A DNA stretch of 64,000 nt from Thalassomonas actiniarum (GTDB taxonomy: Bacteria > Pseudomonadota > Gammaproteobacteria > Enterobacterales > Alteromonadaceae), in NCBI RefSeq assembly GCF_000948975.2, contig NZ_CP059735.1, positions 3,658,001 to 3,722,000 of the forward strand, written 5' to 3'. Under the pieces are notes generated by a model. The model saw only the letters and a program-made list of their open reading frames with translations. It searched no databases and was not told the origin of the DNA. A program made the translations under genes and the position numbers. Below are positions 19,844-29,548 of this stretch, piece by piece (position 1 is the first letter of the stretch; each line of letters opens with the position of its first letter).

Positions 19844-20918
19844 TTAATACCTCCTTCATCTGGCCTCGTTTAAGCAAAGCAAAATCAAGCAAAGTAGCGG
19901 CGATGTCCCCCAGCGGATACTGCTCGGTATGGGCATTAAGGGCATAGGCTTTTCCCGGCATGCCCCATACCAAGCTGCTCGCCTGGTTTTGGATCAGGGT
20001 CCTGGCCCCTTGTTGCTTTAAATTTAACATGCCGCGGGCACCATCCTGGCCCATACCGGTGAGCAACACCGCCTGGACATTGCCGGCAACAGGCACCAGG
20101 GAGTCAAACAAAACATCCACCGCCGGCTTATGTCGGTTTACTTCGGGAGAGTCTTCAAGCAAACAAAATAAAACCCCACCTCTTTGCTCTATTTTCAGAT
20201 GTTTATCCCCCGGTGCAATATAGACATTGCCCGGATGAACTTTTTGCCCGTGGCGGGCTTCCTGTACTGCCATTGGGCAGCAGGCATTAAGACGGTTAGC
20301 AAAACGCGCACTGAAGGTCACGGGAATATGCTGGGTGATCACCACGGCAGGGGATGTGGGTGGCAGACACATCAAAATACTTTTAATGGCTTCCGTGCCT
20401 CCGGTGGAAGCCCCGATGGCAATCAGGTGGTTTCGTCGTCCACTGCCGGCAAAAGGCAGCTCCCGAAGATCTTGCTTTGCCGTTAAACTCTTGCTCAGTT
20501 TCAGGTTTTTTAAATTAATACCTGCCGCATCTTTGAGCTTGGTTACCAGGGTTTGTCTGAAACTGTCCCGCTCTGCCATTAACGCCTCGACATCGGGCTT
20601 AGTGATATAATCTACGGCACCGGTTTCCAGGGCAGCTAACGTGGTATCGGCCCCTTTGGTGGTCAGGGTCGATAACATCACCACAGGCATAGGACGCAGC
20701 CGCATCAGATTAGCAAGAAAAGTCAAGCCATCCATTTTCGGCATTTCCACATCCAGGGTTAAGACATCGGGATTGAGCTGCTTGATTTTCTCCCGGGCGT
20801 CATAGGGATCTTCAGCTTCCCCGACCACCTCAATCTCACTCTCCTGTGCCAATATCGAGGTGAGGATATTACGTATCGTAATTGAATCATCCACTACTAA
20901 CACTTTGATCTTGTTCAT
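19830..20918 (-). CDS. cheB: Protein-glutamate methylesterase/deamidase CheB
   Basis: Chemotaxis adaptation enzyme of 362 aa that removes methyl groups from receptor glutamates. REC domain with Asp56 ([12 protein letters not shown]) at residues 1-125, a linker, and the methylesterase domain at about 165-355. Its catalytic elements are GASTGGTEA (Ser), TQHIP (His) and GMGQDG (Asp). It completes an MCP-CheR-CheD-CheB set transcribed together. Its 3' end overlaps the next receptor gene by 14 bases. Confidence 0.96.
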   Translation of the reverse strand: MNKIKVLVVDDSITIRNILTSILAQESEIEVVGEAEDPYDAREKIKQLNPDVLTLDVEMPKMDGLTFLANLMRLRPMPVVMLSTLTTKGADTTLAALETGAVDYITKPDVEALMAERDSFRQTLVTKLKDAAGINLKNLKLSKSLTAKQDLRELPFAGSGRRNHLIAIGASTGGTEAIKSILMCLPPTSPAVVITQHIPVTFSARFANRLNACCPMAVQEARHGQKVHPGNVYIAPGDKHLKIEQRGGVLFCLLEDSPEVNRHKPAVDVLFDSLVPVAGNVQAVLLTGMGQDGARGMLNLKQQGARTLIQNQASSLVWGMPGKAYALNAHTEQYPLGDIAATLLDFALLKRGQMKEVLNVNE

Positions 20919-20967
20919 TTAGTAATGTCCTTTACTAAAGTGCTCAATGCCGGTTTCAGCTCAGGCA

Positions 20968-21633
20968 CTAAAACAGTTCAATATCTCCACCCACTGCCTG
21001 ATGGTCGATTTTATATTTATAATCTCTTTCCCTGCGCACTATGGTATCGTTATGCAAATTATCAAGACGTTTCATATAAACCTTACCCGTGCCCGGTTCA
21101 AAAATGACTTTGCGCGGATAATCCCCCCCGAGATCGGCATTATCGATACGGATATTTTCATCCTTGAGATAACCCAGGACAAAATCAATATTGCTTTGCC
21201 CGACATCCGACATTTGCTTTAACACCTTACCGCCGCCAAACACCTTGGCGCGAAAATTACACCGTCGCCCGCCATGGCTTAAAATCTTGTTGATCAGGTG
21301 CTCCATCGCATAATTGCCATAGCGGGTGGCATCACAAATTCGCTTTCTTTGTCCCCAATTGACCTCTGCCGCTTCTTTTAGGGTATGGGGCAGCATAAAG
21401 TGGTTCATGCCGCCCATCCCGGTGCGCGTATCCCGGATACAGGCCGCAATACAAGAACCTAAGGTGGTAGCGATGGCAATATTTTCCGTGGTGATGTAAA
21501 ACTCACCGGGTAATATTTTCGCGACCACCATTTGCCTTTGCCGATCCCAATAATGATTAATATGGGTAAATTCGGGCAAACATTTATGCAGGCACTCCTC
21601 TACTTCCACTTTCACCACACTAGCCACAATCAC
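20968..21633 (-). CDS. cheD: Chemoreceptor glutamine deamidase CheD
   Basis: CheD family, 221 aa. It deamidates receptor glutamines and can interact with CheC-type phosphatases. The catalytic Cys lies in TTLGSCIAACIRD and the His in GGMNHFMLP. EFTHINHYWDRQ followed by VVAKILPGEFY is a family signature. The GTG start at 21633 overlaps the cheR stop, indicating coupled translation. The first 20 residues are poorly conserved, so a later start is possible. Its position between cheR and cheB is the usual order in che2-type clusters. Confidence 0.93.
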   Translation of the reverse strand: MIVASVVKVEVEECLHKCLPEFTHINHYWDRQRQMVVAKILPGEFYITTENIAIATTLGSCIAACIRDTRTGMGGMNHFMLPHTLKEAAEVNWGQRKRICDATRYGNYAMEHLINKILSHGGRRCNFRAKVFGGGKVLKQMSDVGQSNIDFVLGYLKDENIRIDNADLGGDYPRKVIFEPGTGKVYMKRLDNLHNDTIVRRERDYKYKIDHQAVGGDIELF

Positions 21634-22508
21634 TACACCACTTGAGCTTGTGCTGATATCACGGGTTTACGAAAAATGGTTCGGCCGACATTGTCAAAAT
21701 CACTTTGAAACGAACCTAAATTTTCGCTATGACCGAGGATCAATAAACCCCCGGGTTTTAAATAGTCGTAATAACGGGCAAATAAGTCTTGCTGGGTATC
21801 CTTATCAAAATAAATAATGACATTACGGCAAAAAATCACATCAAAAAGCCCTTTCATCGGCCATTGATGCAATAAATTCAACTGCTTAAAGGTAATAAGT
21901 TTCGACAGGCATTGGGCCACCCTGACCTTGCCCGAGTTTTCTCTTGTGCCTTGTTTAAAATATTGCCTTTTGATTTCACTGCTCAGGTCATCAAGCTTAT
22001 CCTTGGCGTATATACCCTGTTTTGCTTTGGCCAAGACATTACTGTCGATATCGGTGGCCAGTATCTTCACGTCCCATTGCGACAACAGCCCTTGCATCGC
22101 CTGCATTAAGGTGATGGCAATGCTATAGGGCTCTTCACCGGTAGAGCATGCCGACGACCAGATGCGCATGTACTTTTCATGACTGCCGTTTCGGATCAGC
22201 GCCGGCAGTTCATGCTGGCGCAGGTAATCGAAATGATGCTGTTCACGAAAAAAGCTGGTCAGGTTTGTGGTGATGGCATTAATAAAGTAGTTTTGCTCTT
22301 GCTCGGGATTCTTCTGTAATAAACGGCAATAGTCACTAAAAGAAGATAAACGGCGCTCCCGGATAATGCGGGAGAAACGCCGGTAGACCATTTCCCGTTT
22401 ACTTTCACTGAGCACTATGCCGGCATGCTCATGCACATACCGGCAAATGAAACTGAATTCTTGCTGATTTAACGTTAACGCATCGTCACGGGATTTATCA
22501 CACAACAT
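21633..22508 (-). CDS. cheR: Chemotaxis protein methyltransferase CheR
   Basis: SAM-dependent receptor methyltransferase, 291 aa. N-terminal helical domain (FICRYVHEHAGIVLSESKRE) followed by a SAM-binding domain with WSSACSTGEEPYS and the motif FDVIFCRNVIIYFD. The gene lies 3 bp downstream of the globin-PAS receptor, which ends in EWEEF, the class of C-terminal pentapeptide that tethers CheR. The pair is probably dedicated to each other, as described for Aer2/McpB and CheR2 of Pseudomonas aeruginosa. Confidence 0.96.
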   Translation of the reverse strand: MLCDKSRDDALTLNQQEFSFICRYVHEHAGIVLSESKREMVYRRFSRIIRERRLSSFSDYCRLLQKNPEQEQNYFINAITTNLTSFFREQHHFDYLRQHELPALIRNGSHEKYMRIWSSACSTGEEPYSIAITLMQAMQGLLSQWDVKILATDIDSNVLAKAKQGIYAKDKLDDLSSEIKRQYFKQGTRENSGKVRVAQCLSKLITFKQLNLLHQWPMKGLFDVIFCRNVIIYFDKDTQQDLFARYYDYLKPGGLLILGHSENLGSFQSDFDNVGRTIFRKPVISAQAQVV

Positions 22509-22511
22509 GGT

Positions 22512-25500
22512 TTAGAACTCTTCCCACTCTTTATCGGTTTGTGTCACCTGACGCTGCCTGTGCCGGGTATCCGGTTTCACTACGGCTTTTGCCGGTGGTT
22601 TTCTTAGCACTTCCCCGACACGGCTCCTGCCGTGATCCGAACTTGCCTGTGGTTCACCATTATTAAAGAAGTCTACCTGTTCGAGTAATGATTGTGCCTG
22701 CTCTTCCATCGCCTTACTCGAGGCGGTCGCTTCTTCCACCAGGGCGGCATTTTGCTGGGTCATTTCATCCATCTGACTCACCGCCGCACTGACTTCACCG
22801 ATACCGGCACTCTGCTCTTTACCGGCATTGTCGATATCGCCTATCATATTGCTGACTTCTTCGATGGCGGTCACTAACTCGGTAAAGGTCTGCCCGGTTT
22901 CGTCCACCAGTTTAGTTCCCTGGCCCACCGCCTCAACACTGTCATTGATCAGGCCTTTAATTTCCTTGGCGGCGCCGGCAGAGCGCTGCGCCAGGTTACG
23001 CACTTCGGCGGCGACCACGGCAAAACCGCGTCCCTGTTCACCGGCGCGGGCCGCTTCAACCGCGGCATTAAGGGCCAGCAAGTTGGTCTGAAAAGCAATC
23101 TCATCAATAACACTGATAATATCGGCAATTTTTTTACTGGATTTGTTGATATCACTCATGGCTTCAATGGCATTTTTCACCACAGCACCGCCGTTACTGG
23201 CTTTTGCCATCACCGAGCCCGAGAGCTTACTGGCCTCCGTGCTATTTTCGGCATTTTGCTGTACCGTGCTGGTGAGTTCTTCCATCGCCGAAGCCGTTTC
23301 TTCCAGGCTAGATGCCTGGGATTCGGTACGGTGACTTAATTCATTATTACCGGCGGCAATTTCCCGCGCGGCCTCAAACACACTGGTGGAGGCATTGCGG
23401 ATTTCATCTACCATCTTGCTCAAATTTTCAATCGAGCCGTTCATGGCATTGGCCAACGCCAGGAATTCCCCCTGGTATTCACCGTCCATGGCATTGGTGA
23501 GATCGCCGTTGGCCAGCGCCTGGGCAACATCTATGGCATCGGTGACAGGCTCGACTATGGCATTCATCAAGTTATTGATGTTATCCCCGAGGACTTTCAT
23601 AAAGCCTTCGTAGGCATCGGTATCGATGCGGCGGTCCAGCTCCCCCTGAATAGCAGCACTGATCAAGCCTTCTACCTGGTTTTGCGCATCTTTTTGTTCG
23701 GTTAAATCCAGCCACTGCACCGCCGTGCCCAAATGGTTATTTTCACTATCGAGCAAGGCTATACCGGTCAGGGAGAAGGTTAAGCCAGCCACGGTAATTT
23801 CCGCGGCATATGGCAGGTTCGCCGGATTCCCCAACAAGTTTTTCTGATGCGCCGGATTTTTATGGAAAGTATCAAAATTAGTGCCGATCAGAGTATCCAC
23901 ATTAAAGGAAGGCAACACGCTGCGTAGCTGGCTTTCCCGGCGCCTTAACATGGCGATCACCGCGGGATTGGCATAGACAATATTGCCGTCTATATCCGCC
24001 ATCATCAGGTTGGTAGTCATACCTTCCACCGCAGAGGTTAGCCGGCCCACCTGCACGGCATTTTGACATGCCTCCGTGACATCCTGCCATTCGAGCGAAT
24101 TACCAATATAATCACCGTCGCTATTGGTAATTGCGGTAACATTCAGCTCAAACTGTAAATCTTCTATGGTGATGGTCGTGGTATAAGGTAAATTATTGAC
24201 ATCACCGAGTAATTTACGCTGATGCGCAGGGTTGCTATGAAAACCATCGATATTGGAGCCGATCAGGGCATCGGCATCCGCTTTAAAACCCGGCCATTTC
24301 TTCGCAAAGGTTGCTTCATGCTGTTTTAATAGCCTCAGGGTCGCCTCATTGGCGTAGGTGATAGTAAAGTCCCGGTCGATCATGATACAGGCGGTACCGC
24401 TTTGATCCACGGCACCTTGCAGTTGCACCGCTTTATTTTTTTGGGCCAGGGCGTCGGTCACATCCTGCCATTCCAGTGAATTGCCGATATAATTGCCGAC
24501 ATTATCAAGGATAGCGGTGACATTAAGCTCAAACTGTAAATCTTCTATGGTGATGGTTGTTTGATAGGGTAAGTTATTAACATCATCAAGTAACTCTCGT
24601 TGGTGCGCCGGATTAGCATGAAAGCCGTCAATGTTGGTGCCGATCAGGGCTGTGGCATCCGCCTTAAAGCCCGGCCATTTTCTCGCAAAGGTTGCTTCAT
24701 GTTGCTTTAATAACCTGATGGTGGCGTCATTGGCATAGGTAATAGCAAAGTCCCGGTCGATCATGATACAGGCGGTACCGCTTTGATCTACCGCCCCTTG
24801 CAGTTGCACGGCTTTAGAGCGCCGGGCCAGGATCTGGGTAATATCACGCCACTCTAATAAGTTACCTATATACAGGCCTTTTCCGTCTTCAATAGCGGTG
24901 ATATTAAGCTCAAAGGTTAATTCACCGATCTCAATTTCAGTTTGATAGGGTAAATTGCTGATATCATTAAGCAACTGACACTGATGCTCGGCCCGGGACA
25001 GAAAGCCATCAATACAGGAGCCGATGACATCATATTTATCGGCTTTAAAGCCCGGCCACATTTGGGCAAAGGCCTGTTCATGCTGACTCAATAAATCCAG
25101 TGTCGCCTGATTGGCATAGGTGATGATAAAGTCCCGGTCAATCATAACAATAGCGGTCGTTGACTGGTCCAGCGCGCCTTGCAGGCGTTCCGCCAGTTCT
25201 TCGGTTTCATTGGTTTTGCTGTCCATGGCTGGCTCTTTATGCTGAGTTGATTTAGAAGATTGCGCAGATTTCTGTGTCGAAGAAGTCGCCTTTCCCTTGG
25301 GCTTAGTGGTTTTCGCTTTTCCCGTTTTAACCGTTTTTCGCTCTTTCACTGCGGTAGTCGCTGAGCTGTCCCCGGCAGACTCTGCGCTATTGGCCGCTTT
25401 CATTCTCTGCCTGCCCGCTGCGGTTTCAACCTCTACTAATTCTTGCGCTTCTTGTACTTTTAAAGCCTCGGCCGCGGCTATCATGGTTGAAGACAGCGTT

Positions 25501-25868
25501 TGGTAAACCTCAGTCCAGGCCTTCTTTACCATCGGAGTAAACTCATCTCCAAGGCCTGTGGCAAGCGTTGTTAATAATGCTTCGCCCACCATGTCATAGT
25601 GCTGGGGCTCAACACCGTACGCTAAATGGCGCTGACCTAATTTTTGTACCGCCGGCAGCAACTTATCCGGCTTATCAAGCAATTTAATCGCGCTGTCGAG
25701 CATCGCCATTAATTTCCCTCCCTGCTCAGAAATATCACTTTTAAACAAGGATTTAAGAGCAGGCGATAAGTCAAACAAAGTTTGATAAAAGAGATCTGCC
25801 GCCTTGGGGGCCATAGGCAGTACTTTTTTCCAGCTCTGCCGGACTAAAGTTATCTGTTTGGGAGTCAT
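22512..25868 (-). CDS. Soluble chemoreceptor: globin domain, four PAS repeats, MCP signalling domain, CheR-tether tail
   Basis: Receptor of 1118 aa without membrane segments. Residues 1-135 form a globin like that of flavohaemoglobins: Tyr28 (DLFYQTLF, B10), Phe42 (CD1) and proximal His81 ([20 protein letters not shown]). A charged Ala/Lys/Ser linker (about 150-215) leads to four PAS repeats of exactly 127 residues (about 229-736). A cytoplasmic helical domain follows with [20 protein letters not shown] at the tip. The chain ends in EWEEF, matching the xWxxF CheR-docking pentapeptide. Oxygen, NO or redox sensing is inferred. It resembles P. aeruginosa Aer2 in gene context and tail but differs in its N-terminal architecture. 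Confidence 0.9.
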   Translation of the reverse strand: MTPKQITLVRQSWKKVLPMAPKAADLFYQTLFDLSPALKSLFKSDISEQGGKLMAMLDSAIKLLDKPDKLLPAVQKLGQRHLAYGVEPQHYDMVGEALLTTLATGLGDEFTPMVKKAWTEVYQTLSSTMIAAAEALKVQEAQELVEVETAAGRQRMKAANSAESAGDSSATTAVKERKTVKTGKAKTTKPKGKATSSTQKSAQSSKSTQHKEPAMDSKTNETEELAERLQGALDQSTTAIVMIDRDFIITYANQATLDLLSQHEQAFAQMWPGFKADKYDVIGSCIDGFLSRAEHQCQLLNDISNLPYQTEIEIGELTFELNITAIEDGKGLYIGNLLEWRDITQILARRSKAVQLQGAVDQSGTACIMIDRDFAITYANDATIRLLKQHEATFARKWPGFKADATALIGTNIDGFHANPAHQRELLDDVNNLPYQTTITIEDLQFELNVTAILDNVGNYIGNSLEWQDVTDALAQKNKAVQLQGAVDQSGTACIMIDRDFTITYANEATLRLLKQHEATFAKKWPGFKADADALIGSNIDGFHSNPAHQRKLLGDVNNLPYTTTITIEDLQFELNVTAITNSDGDYIGNSLEWQDVTEACQNAVQVGRLTSAVEGMTTNLMMADIDGNIVYANPAVIAMLRRRESQLRSVLPSFNVDTLIGTNFDTFHKNPAHQKNLLGNPANLPYAAEITVAGLTFSLTGIALLDSENNHLGTAVQWLDLTEQKDAQNQVEGLISAAIQGELDRRIDTDAYEGFMKVLGDNINNLMNAIVEPVTDAIDVAQALANGDLTNAMDGEYQGEFLALANAMNGSIENLSKMVDEIRNASTSVFEAAREIAAGNNELSHRTESQASSLEETASAMEELTSTVQQNAENSTEASKLSGSVMAKASNGGAVVKNAIEAMSDINKSSKKIADIISVIDEIAFQTNLLALNAAVEAARAGEQGRGFAVVAAEVRNLAQRSAGAAKEIKGLINDSVEAVGQGTKLVDETGQTFTELVTAIEEVSNMIGDIDNAGKEQSAGIGEVSAAVSQMDEMTQQNAALVEEATASSKAMEEQAQSLLEQVDFFNNGEPQASSDHGRSRVGEVLRKPPAKAVVKPDTRHRQRQVTQTDKEWEEF
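23661..25184 (-). repeat. Four tandem 381-bp PAS-encoding repeats inside the chemoreceptor gene
   Basis: Units at 24804-25184, 24423-24803, 24042-24422 and 23661-24041 keep an exact 381-bp (127-codon) period, judged from the codons for DRDF and YAN. The second and third units are nearly identical in DNA, the first is moderately diverged and the fourth most diverged. Each contains a motif like [12 protein letters not shown]. This suggests stepwise internal duplication with recent duplication or gene conversion of the middle pair. Confidence 0.9.
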
Positions 25869-25953
25869 AACCTGTATTCCTTACACATTAATGATTACGG
25901 TAAGATCTGTCCTTACTGTACGACTTCACCAGCGTTTATTATTTTATTTGCGC

Positions 25954-26442
25954 TTAACCTGCAACCGGGTCAAGCACTCGTTTTTCAGTGCAATATAATT
26001 CTTCATAATCAAGTAAGGCTTTCGAGTCCAATAAAATAATCAATTTGTCATCTATTGATGCCAGCCCCTTTAAAAAACAATTATCAACCACCTGACCAAA
26101 GGACGGCGCCGGGCGGATCGCCCGGCTGTTAAATTTATACACTTCAGAAACGGCATCTACGACAATCCCCACCACCATAGGATTTTGCTTGTCATGATTA
26201 CTTAAAATGATGGTGACGGTCTGATCATTGTATTCCAGCGGCTCCTTGCCAAAGCGCAGCCGTAAATCTATGATCGGAATAATGACACCGCGTAAATTAA
26301 TAACCCCTTTAATATAAGCGGGTTTATTGGGCAGCTGGGTTAATGCACTCCACACCCGGATTTCCTGGACACATAAAATATCAACGCCAAACTCTTCCCC
26401 ATGTAGCACAAAGGTCAGATATTCTTGCTCTTTTTCCATCAT
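25954..26442 (-). CDS. cheW: Chemotaxis coupling protein CheW (second copy)
   Basis: CheW-like adaptor of about 162 aa linking receptors to CheA. The core motifs are EYLTFVLHGEEFGVDILCVQ, KGVINLRGVIIPIIDLRLRF and VDAVSEV. The ATG at 26442 follows AAAGGA by 6 bases and begins at the usual family position. An upstream ATG at 26514 overlaps the previous cheW stop and would add 24 poorly conserved residues. It is a paralogue of the adjacent CheW, and both probably join the same array. Confidence 0.93.
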   Translation of the reverse strand: MMEKEQEYLTFVLHGEEFGVDILCVQEIRVWSALTQLPNKPAYIKGVINLRGVIIPIIDLRLRFGKEPLEYNDQTVTIILSNHDKQNPMVVGIVVDAVSEVYKFNSRAIRPAPSFGQVVDNCFLKGLASIDDKLIILLDSKALLDYEELYCTEKRVLDPVAG

Positions 26443-26513
26443 GATATGTCCTTTATCAAATTGCGTTTGTGCCAATACCGGCTTAGCCCTACACCGACAA
26501 GGTACGATATTCA

Positions 26514-27038
26514 TTAGTTCAACTGGTGCGGCTCCAGCGCCTGCAATGACTGGACATTAAGCAAAGTCACCACATTGTCCCCGACATTTACCAGCCCCTC
26601 GACATAATGCTGAGGTACACAACCGCCAAAGGCCGGTGCCTTTTTAATATCGCTTTCATCGGCATTTAAGACATCCGAGACCGCATCGACGACAAAACCT
26701 ATGGTGCGGGACTGCTGCTCGGATTCCAGAGTCAGGACGATCACTACCGTTACTTCGCTATAGCTGGGCTGGCCAATATTAAACTTCAGCCTTAGATCCA
26801 AAATAGGGACAATAATGCCGCGCATATTGATCACCCCTTTAACATATTCCGGAGAATTGGGAATTTTCGTCGGCGGCTCCCAGCTCCTGATTTCTTCCAC
26901 ACATAAAATATCCACGGCATATTGTTCATGTTCCAGGATAAAGGTTAGATACTGCTCACCACTGGTAATAAAATCTATGCCTTCGATATCATTATCACCT
27001 ACCCGGGGAACATCCCGGGCCAGCTCTTGTATATTCAT
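26514..27038 (-). CDS. cheW: Chemotaxis coupling protein CheW (first copy)
   Basis: CheW adaptor of 174 aa. QYLTFILEHEQYAVDILCVE, KGVINMRGIIVPILDLRLKF and VDAVSDV are the characteristic beta-barrel motifs. About 28 acidic residues precede the domain. The ATG overlaps the cheA stop by one base, so translation is coupled to cheA. Two CheW copies between cheA and the receptor gene may allow different array stoichiometry. Confidence 0.95.
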   Translation of the reverse strand: MNIQELARDVPRVGDNDIEGIDFITSGEQYLTFILEHEQYAVDILCVEEIRSWEPPTKIPNSPEYVKGVINMRGIIVPILDLRLKFNIGQPSYSEVTVVIVLTLESEQQSRTIGFVVDAVSDVLNADESDIKKAPAFGGCVPQHYVEGLVNVGDNVVTLLNVQSLQALEPHQLN

Positions 27039-29128
27039 TACACAGTTTCTCCTGCCAGGACGTTAGCGGAATAATGTTGTGTCTGGTTTTTTTGCGCGCT
27101 TTTCATAGCCAGTTGGATCATGCCCGGTATATCCAATATCATGGCGACCGAACCATCCCCGAGTATGGTCGCCCCCGAGATGCCGTCCACCTGTTGGTAA
27201 TTATCTTTAAGGCTTTTGATCACCACTTGCTGCTGCGCCAGCAAATCATCCACCATTAAGCCGACCTTTTGTCCGTCGGCTTCAACCACTACCAATAAAG
27301 AATTTTCAACTTCAGTGGTATCGGCAGGTAAACTAAACAACTGATAGATAGGTAATACCGGGACATTGTCTTCCCTGAGGCGATATAACAGCATGTCGCC
27401 GGAAACCCGGTTAATCAGCTCGGCTTTCGCCTGTAGAGACTCCACGATAGCGATAAGCGGGATCACATAAATTTCACTGCCCACCCTTACCAGCTGACCG
27501 TCAAGTATTGCCAGGGTTAACGGCAGGTTGACCCTGAAAGTCGAACCTTTATCCTGCTCAGATTCTATCTGGATCCTTCCTCCCAGTGACTGGATATTCT
27601 TTTTCACCACGTCCATACCGACACCGCGTCCGGAAATGTCGCTAAGCTCCTTGGCGGTTGAAAATCCCGGTTCAAAGATCAGATCAAAGATCTGGCTTTC
27701 ACTCAGGTTACTGCTCGCTTCCACCAGGCCTTTATCTATCGCCTTATTGAGCACAACCTCTTTGTTGATGCCGCCGCCATCATCATTGATCTCGATAACG
27801 ATATTCCCGCCTAAATGATAGGCATCGAGTTTTATCGTCCCTTGCTCCGGCTTGCCCTTGGCCTTGCGGACATCCGCCGGCTCTATGCCGTGATCCACGG
27901 CATTACGCACCAAATGTACCAGGGGATCACCGATTTGTTCCATCACGGTTTTATCCAGCTCGGTTTGCTCACCATTAATAACCAGTTCTATCGCTTTACC
28001 GGTTTTTTTCGATAGGTCATGCACTAAACGAGGGAAACGGTTAAAGGCAAAACTGATGGGCAACATCCTGATGCGCATCACGCTTTCCTGTAACTCTTTG
28101 GTATTTTGCAACAGTTGTTCAAGCCCTGAGGTTAAACGTTCCAGTTTGGAAAGCTCAAAGTCATTGCCTAACTCGGATAACATCGACTGGGTGATCACCA
28201 GCTCCCCGACCAGGTTGATCAGGTTATCCACCTTATCGACCCCGACCCGAATCGAGCCGGCATCTTGTTTATTTTTAACCTGGGCTTTCTCCGGCCTTTT
28301 ATCCGGGCTTTTATCTGCGACAGGCATAGTTGCCGGTTCGATAAGTTTTTCTGTGGTAACTTGCCCGCTACTTGTGGCAGCTTCAGGTTCCTTGTCCTGT
28401 TTTCCTTCCTTTTGCCCGCTCAGCTGCACCAGTTCTAACTGGCATTCATCCTCCACCCATTCGAACACTTCCCGGATCTCGGCTTCACTTGCTGGCGAAG
28501 TTAATATCAGATTCCAGCTCAAATATAATTCTTGCGGATCCATATCCGACAGCGACGGCAGTTCACTGGCCTGGGCGCGGATCTCAAGCGGCCCCAGATC
28601 TGCCAGAGCATTAAAAAGCAATAAGGGATCATTGCCGGTTTTCACCAAATGATGACCGGGTATAAAGCCGATCTGCCATTGCGCTGCAGCCGCCTCAGCT
28701 TTCTCTTCTGGTTCGGGCGTATTTTCACCTCCGGGCACATTTGCTCCCTGTGACAGGCTCTTTGATAAGGCCTGTGAGGTTTGCGCCACCTTGGCTTCAT
28801 CATAATCGGATTGATCCCGGGCGGACTCTATCAGCAGGCGTATGCAGTCAACCGATTCGAGTAATAATTCTATATCTGCTGAGGCGATGACCCGACGGCC
28901 ATCACGCATTTCATCCAATAAGGTTTCCACCAGGTGGGTAAATTCGGTAACTCTTTCAAAACCGAAAGTCCCCGCCCCTCCCTTGATAGAATGCGCTGCC
29001 CGAAAAATGCTGTGGATGGTTTCGTTATCATCCACCTCAAGTGACAACAGGCTGGACTCCATTAACGCCAATCCCTCAAAACTTTCTTCGAGGAAAGTTG
29101 GAATAAATTGTGACAGGTCGACACTCAT
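27038..29128 (-). CDS. cheA: Chemotaxis histidine kinase CheA
   Basis: Kinase of 696 aa with the full CheA order. P1 HPt with His46 (RAAHSIKGGAGTFG), a P2-like region at about 150-250, a charged Pro/Lys/Glu linker, the P3 dimerisation helices (LINLVGELVITQSML), the P4 HATPase (HLVRNAVDHGIE, DDGGGI, GRGVGMDVV) and the P5 CheW-like regulatory domain to the C-terminus. It sits 6 bp after cheY and overlaps cheW. It phosphorylates CheY and CheB of this block; the REC proteins further downstream are possible additional targets (inference). Confidence 0.97.
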   Translation of the reverse strand: MSVDLSQFIPTFLEESFEGLALMESSLLSLEVDDNETIHSIFRAAHSIKGGAGTFGFERVTEFTHLVETLLDEMRDGRRVIASADIELLLESVDCIRLLIESARDQSDYDEAKVAQTSQALSKSLSQGANVPGGENTPEPEEKAEAAAAQWQIGFIPGHHLVKTGNDPLLLFNALADLGPLEIRAQASELPSLSDMDPQELYLSWNLILTSPASEAEIREVFEWVEDECQLELVQLSGQKEGKQDKEPEAATSSGQVTTEKLIEPATMPVADKSPDKRPEKAQVKNKQDAGSIRVGVDKVDNLINLVGELVITQSMLSELGNDFELSKLERLTSGLEQLLQNTKELQESVMRIRMLPISFAFNRFPRLVHDLSKKTGKAIELVINGEQTELDKTVMEQIGDPLVHLVRNAVDHGIEPADVRKAKGKPEQGTIKLDAYHLGGNIVIEINDDGGGINKEVVLNKAIDKGLVEASSNLSESQIFDLIFEPGFSTAKELSDISGRGVGMDVVKKNIQSLGGRIQIESEQDKGSTFRVNLPLTLAILDGQLVRVGSEIYVIPLIAIVESLQAKAELINRVSGDMLLYRLREDNVPVLPIYQLFSLPADTTEVENSLLVVVEADGQKVGLMVDDLLAQQQVVIKSLKDNYQQVDGISGATILGDGSVAMILDIPGMIQLAMKSAQKNQTQHYSANVLAGETV

Positions 29129-29134
29129 AATAAG

Positions 29135-29497
29135 TTACCGGACAACCCTTTTAATGGTTGCTAACAATTTTTCAGGATTAAAGGGTTTAACCAGCCAGCC
29201 GGTTGCCCCGGCCGCCTTGCCCCGCTGCTTCATATCACCGGAGCTTTCCGTGGTAAGCATTAAAATAGGGGTAAACTTAAACGCGGGTAACTCCCGAAGG
29301 GCCTGGCACAAAGAAATGCCGTCCATATTGGGCATATTGACATCACTGATCACCAGGTCAAACCCCCCTCCCTGCGCGGTATTGAGTCCTTCCCGGCCAT
29401 CTCTTGCCTCAACCGTCTCATAACCCGCGCCCTTAAGGGTAAAACTCACCATGTCTCTGATAGAATTTGAATCATCCACAACCAATATTTTGGTCAT
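29135..29497 (-). CDS. cheY: Chemotaxis response regulator CheY
   Basis: Single REC domain of 120 aa. Acidic pair DD at residues 8-9, phospho-acceptor Asp52 (VISDVNMPNMDG), Thr in MLTTES and Lys in LVKPFNPEKL are all present. The ATG at 29497 has AAGGAAGAG just upstream and begins MTKILVVDD; a GTG 15 bases earlier is less likely. Its place directly before cheA is typical of F7/che2-type clusters. Whether it acts on a flagellar motor or on another output is unknown. Confidence 0.95.
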   Translation of the reverse strand: MTKILVVDDSNSIRDMVSFTLKGAGYETVEARDGREGLNTAQGGGFDLVISDVNMPNMDGISLCQALRELPAFKFTPILMLTTESSGDMKQRGKAAGATGWLVKPFNPEKLLATIKRVVR

Positions 29498-29548
29498 AAT
29501 CTCTTCCTTCACTAAATAGCTACAGTAATCGTCTGCCCTAAACTCCAG

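Noticed and set aside
28056-28652. 198-codon open frame antisense to cheA
   Set aside because: It is opposite the CheA linker and P3 regions, low complexity, with no family features.
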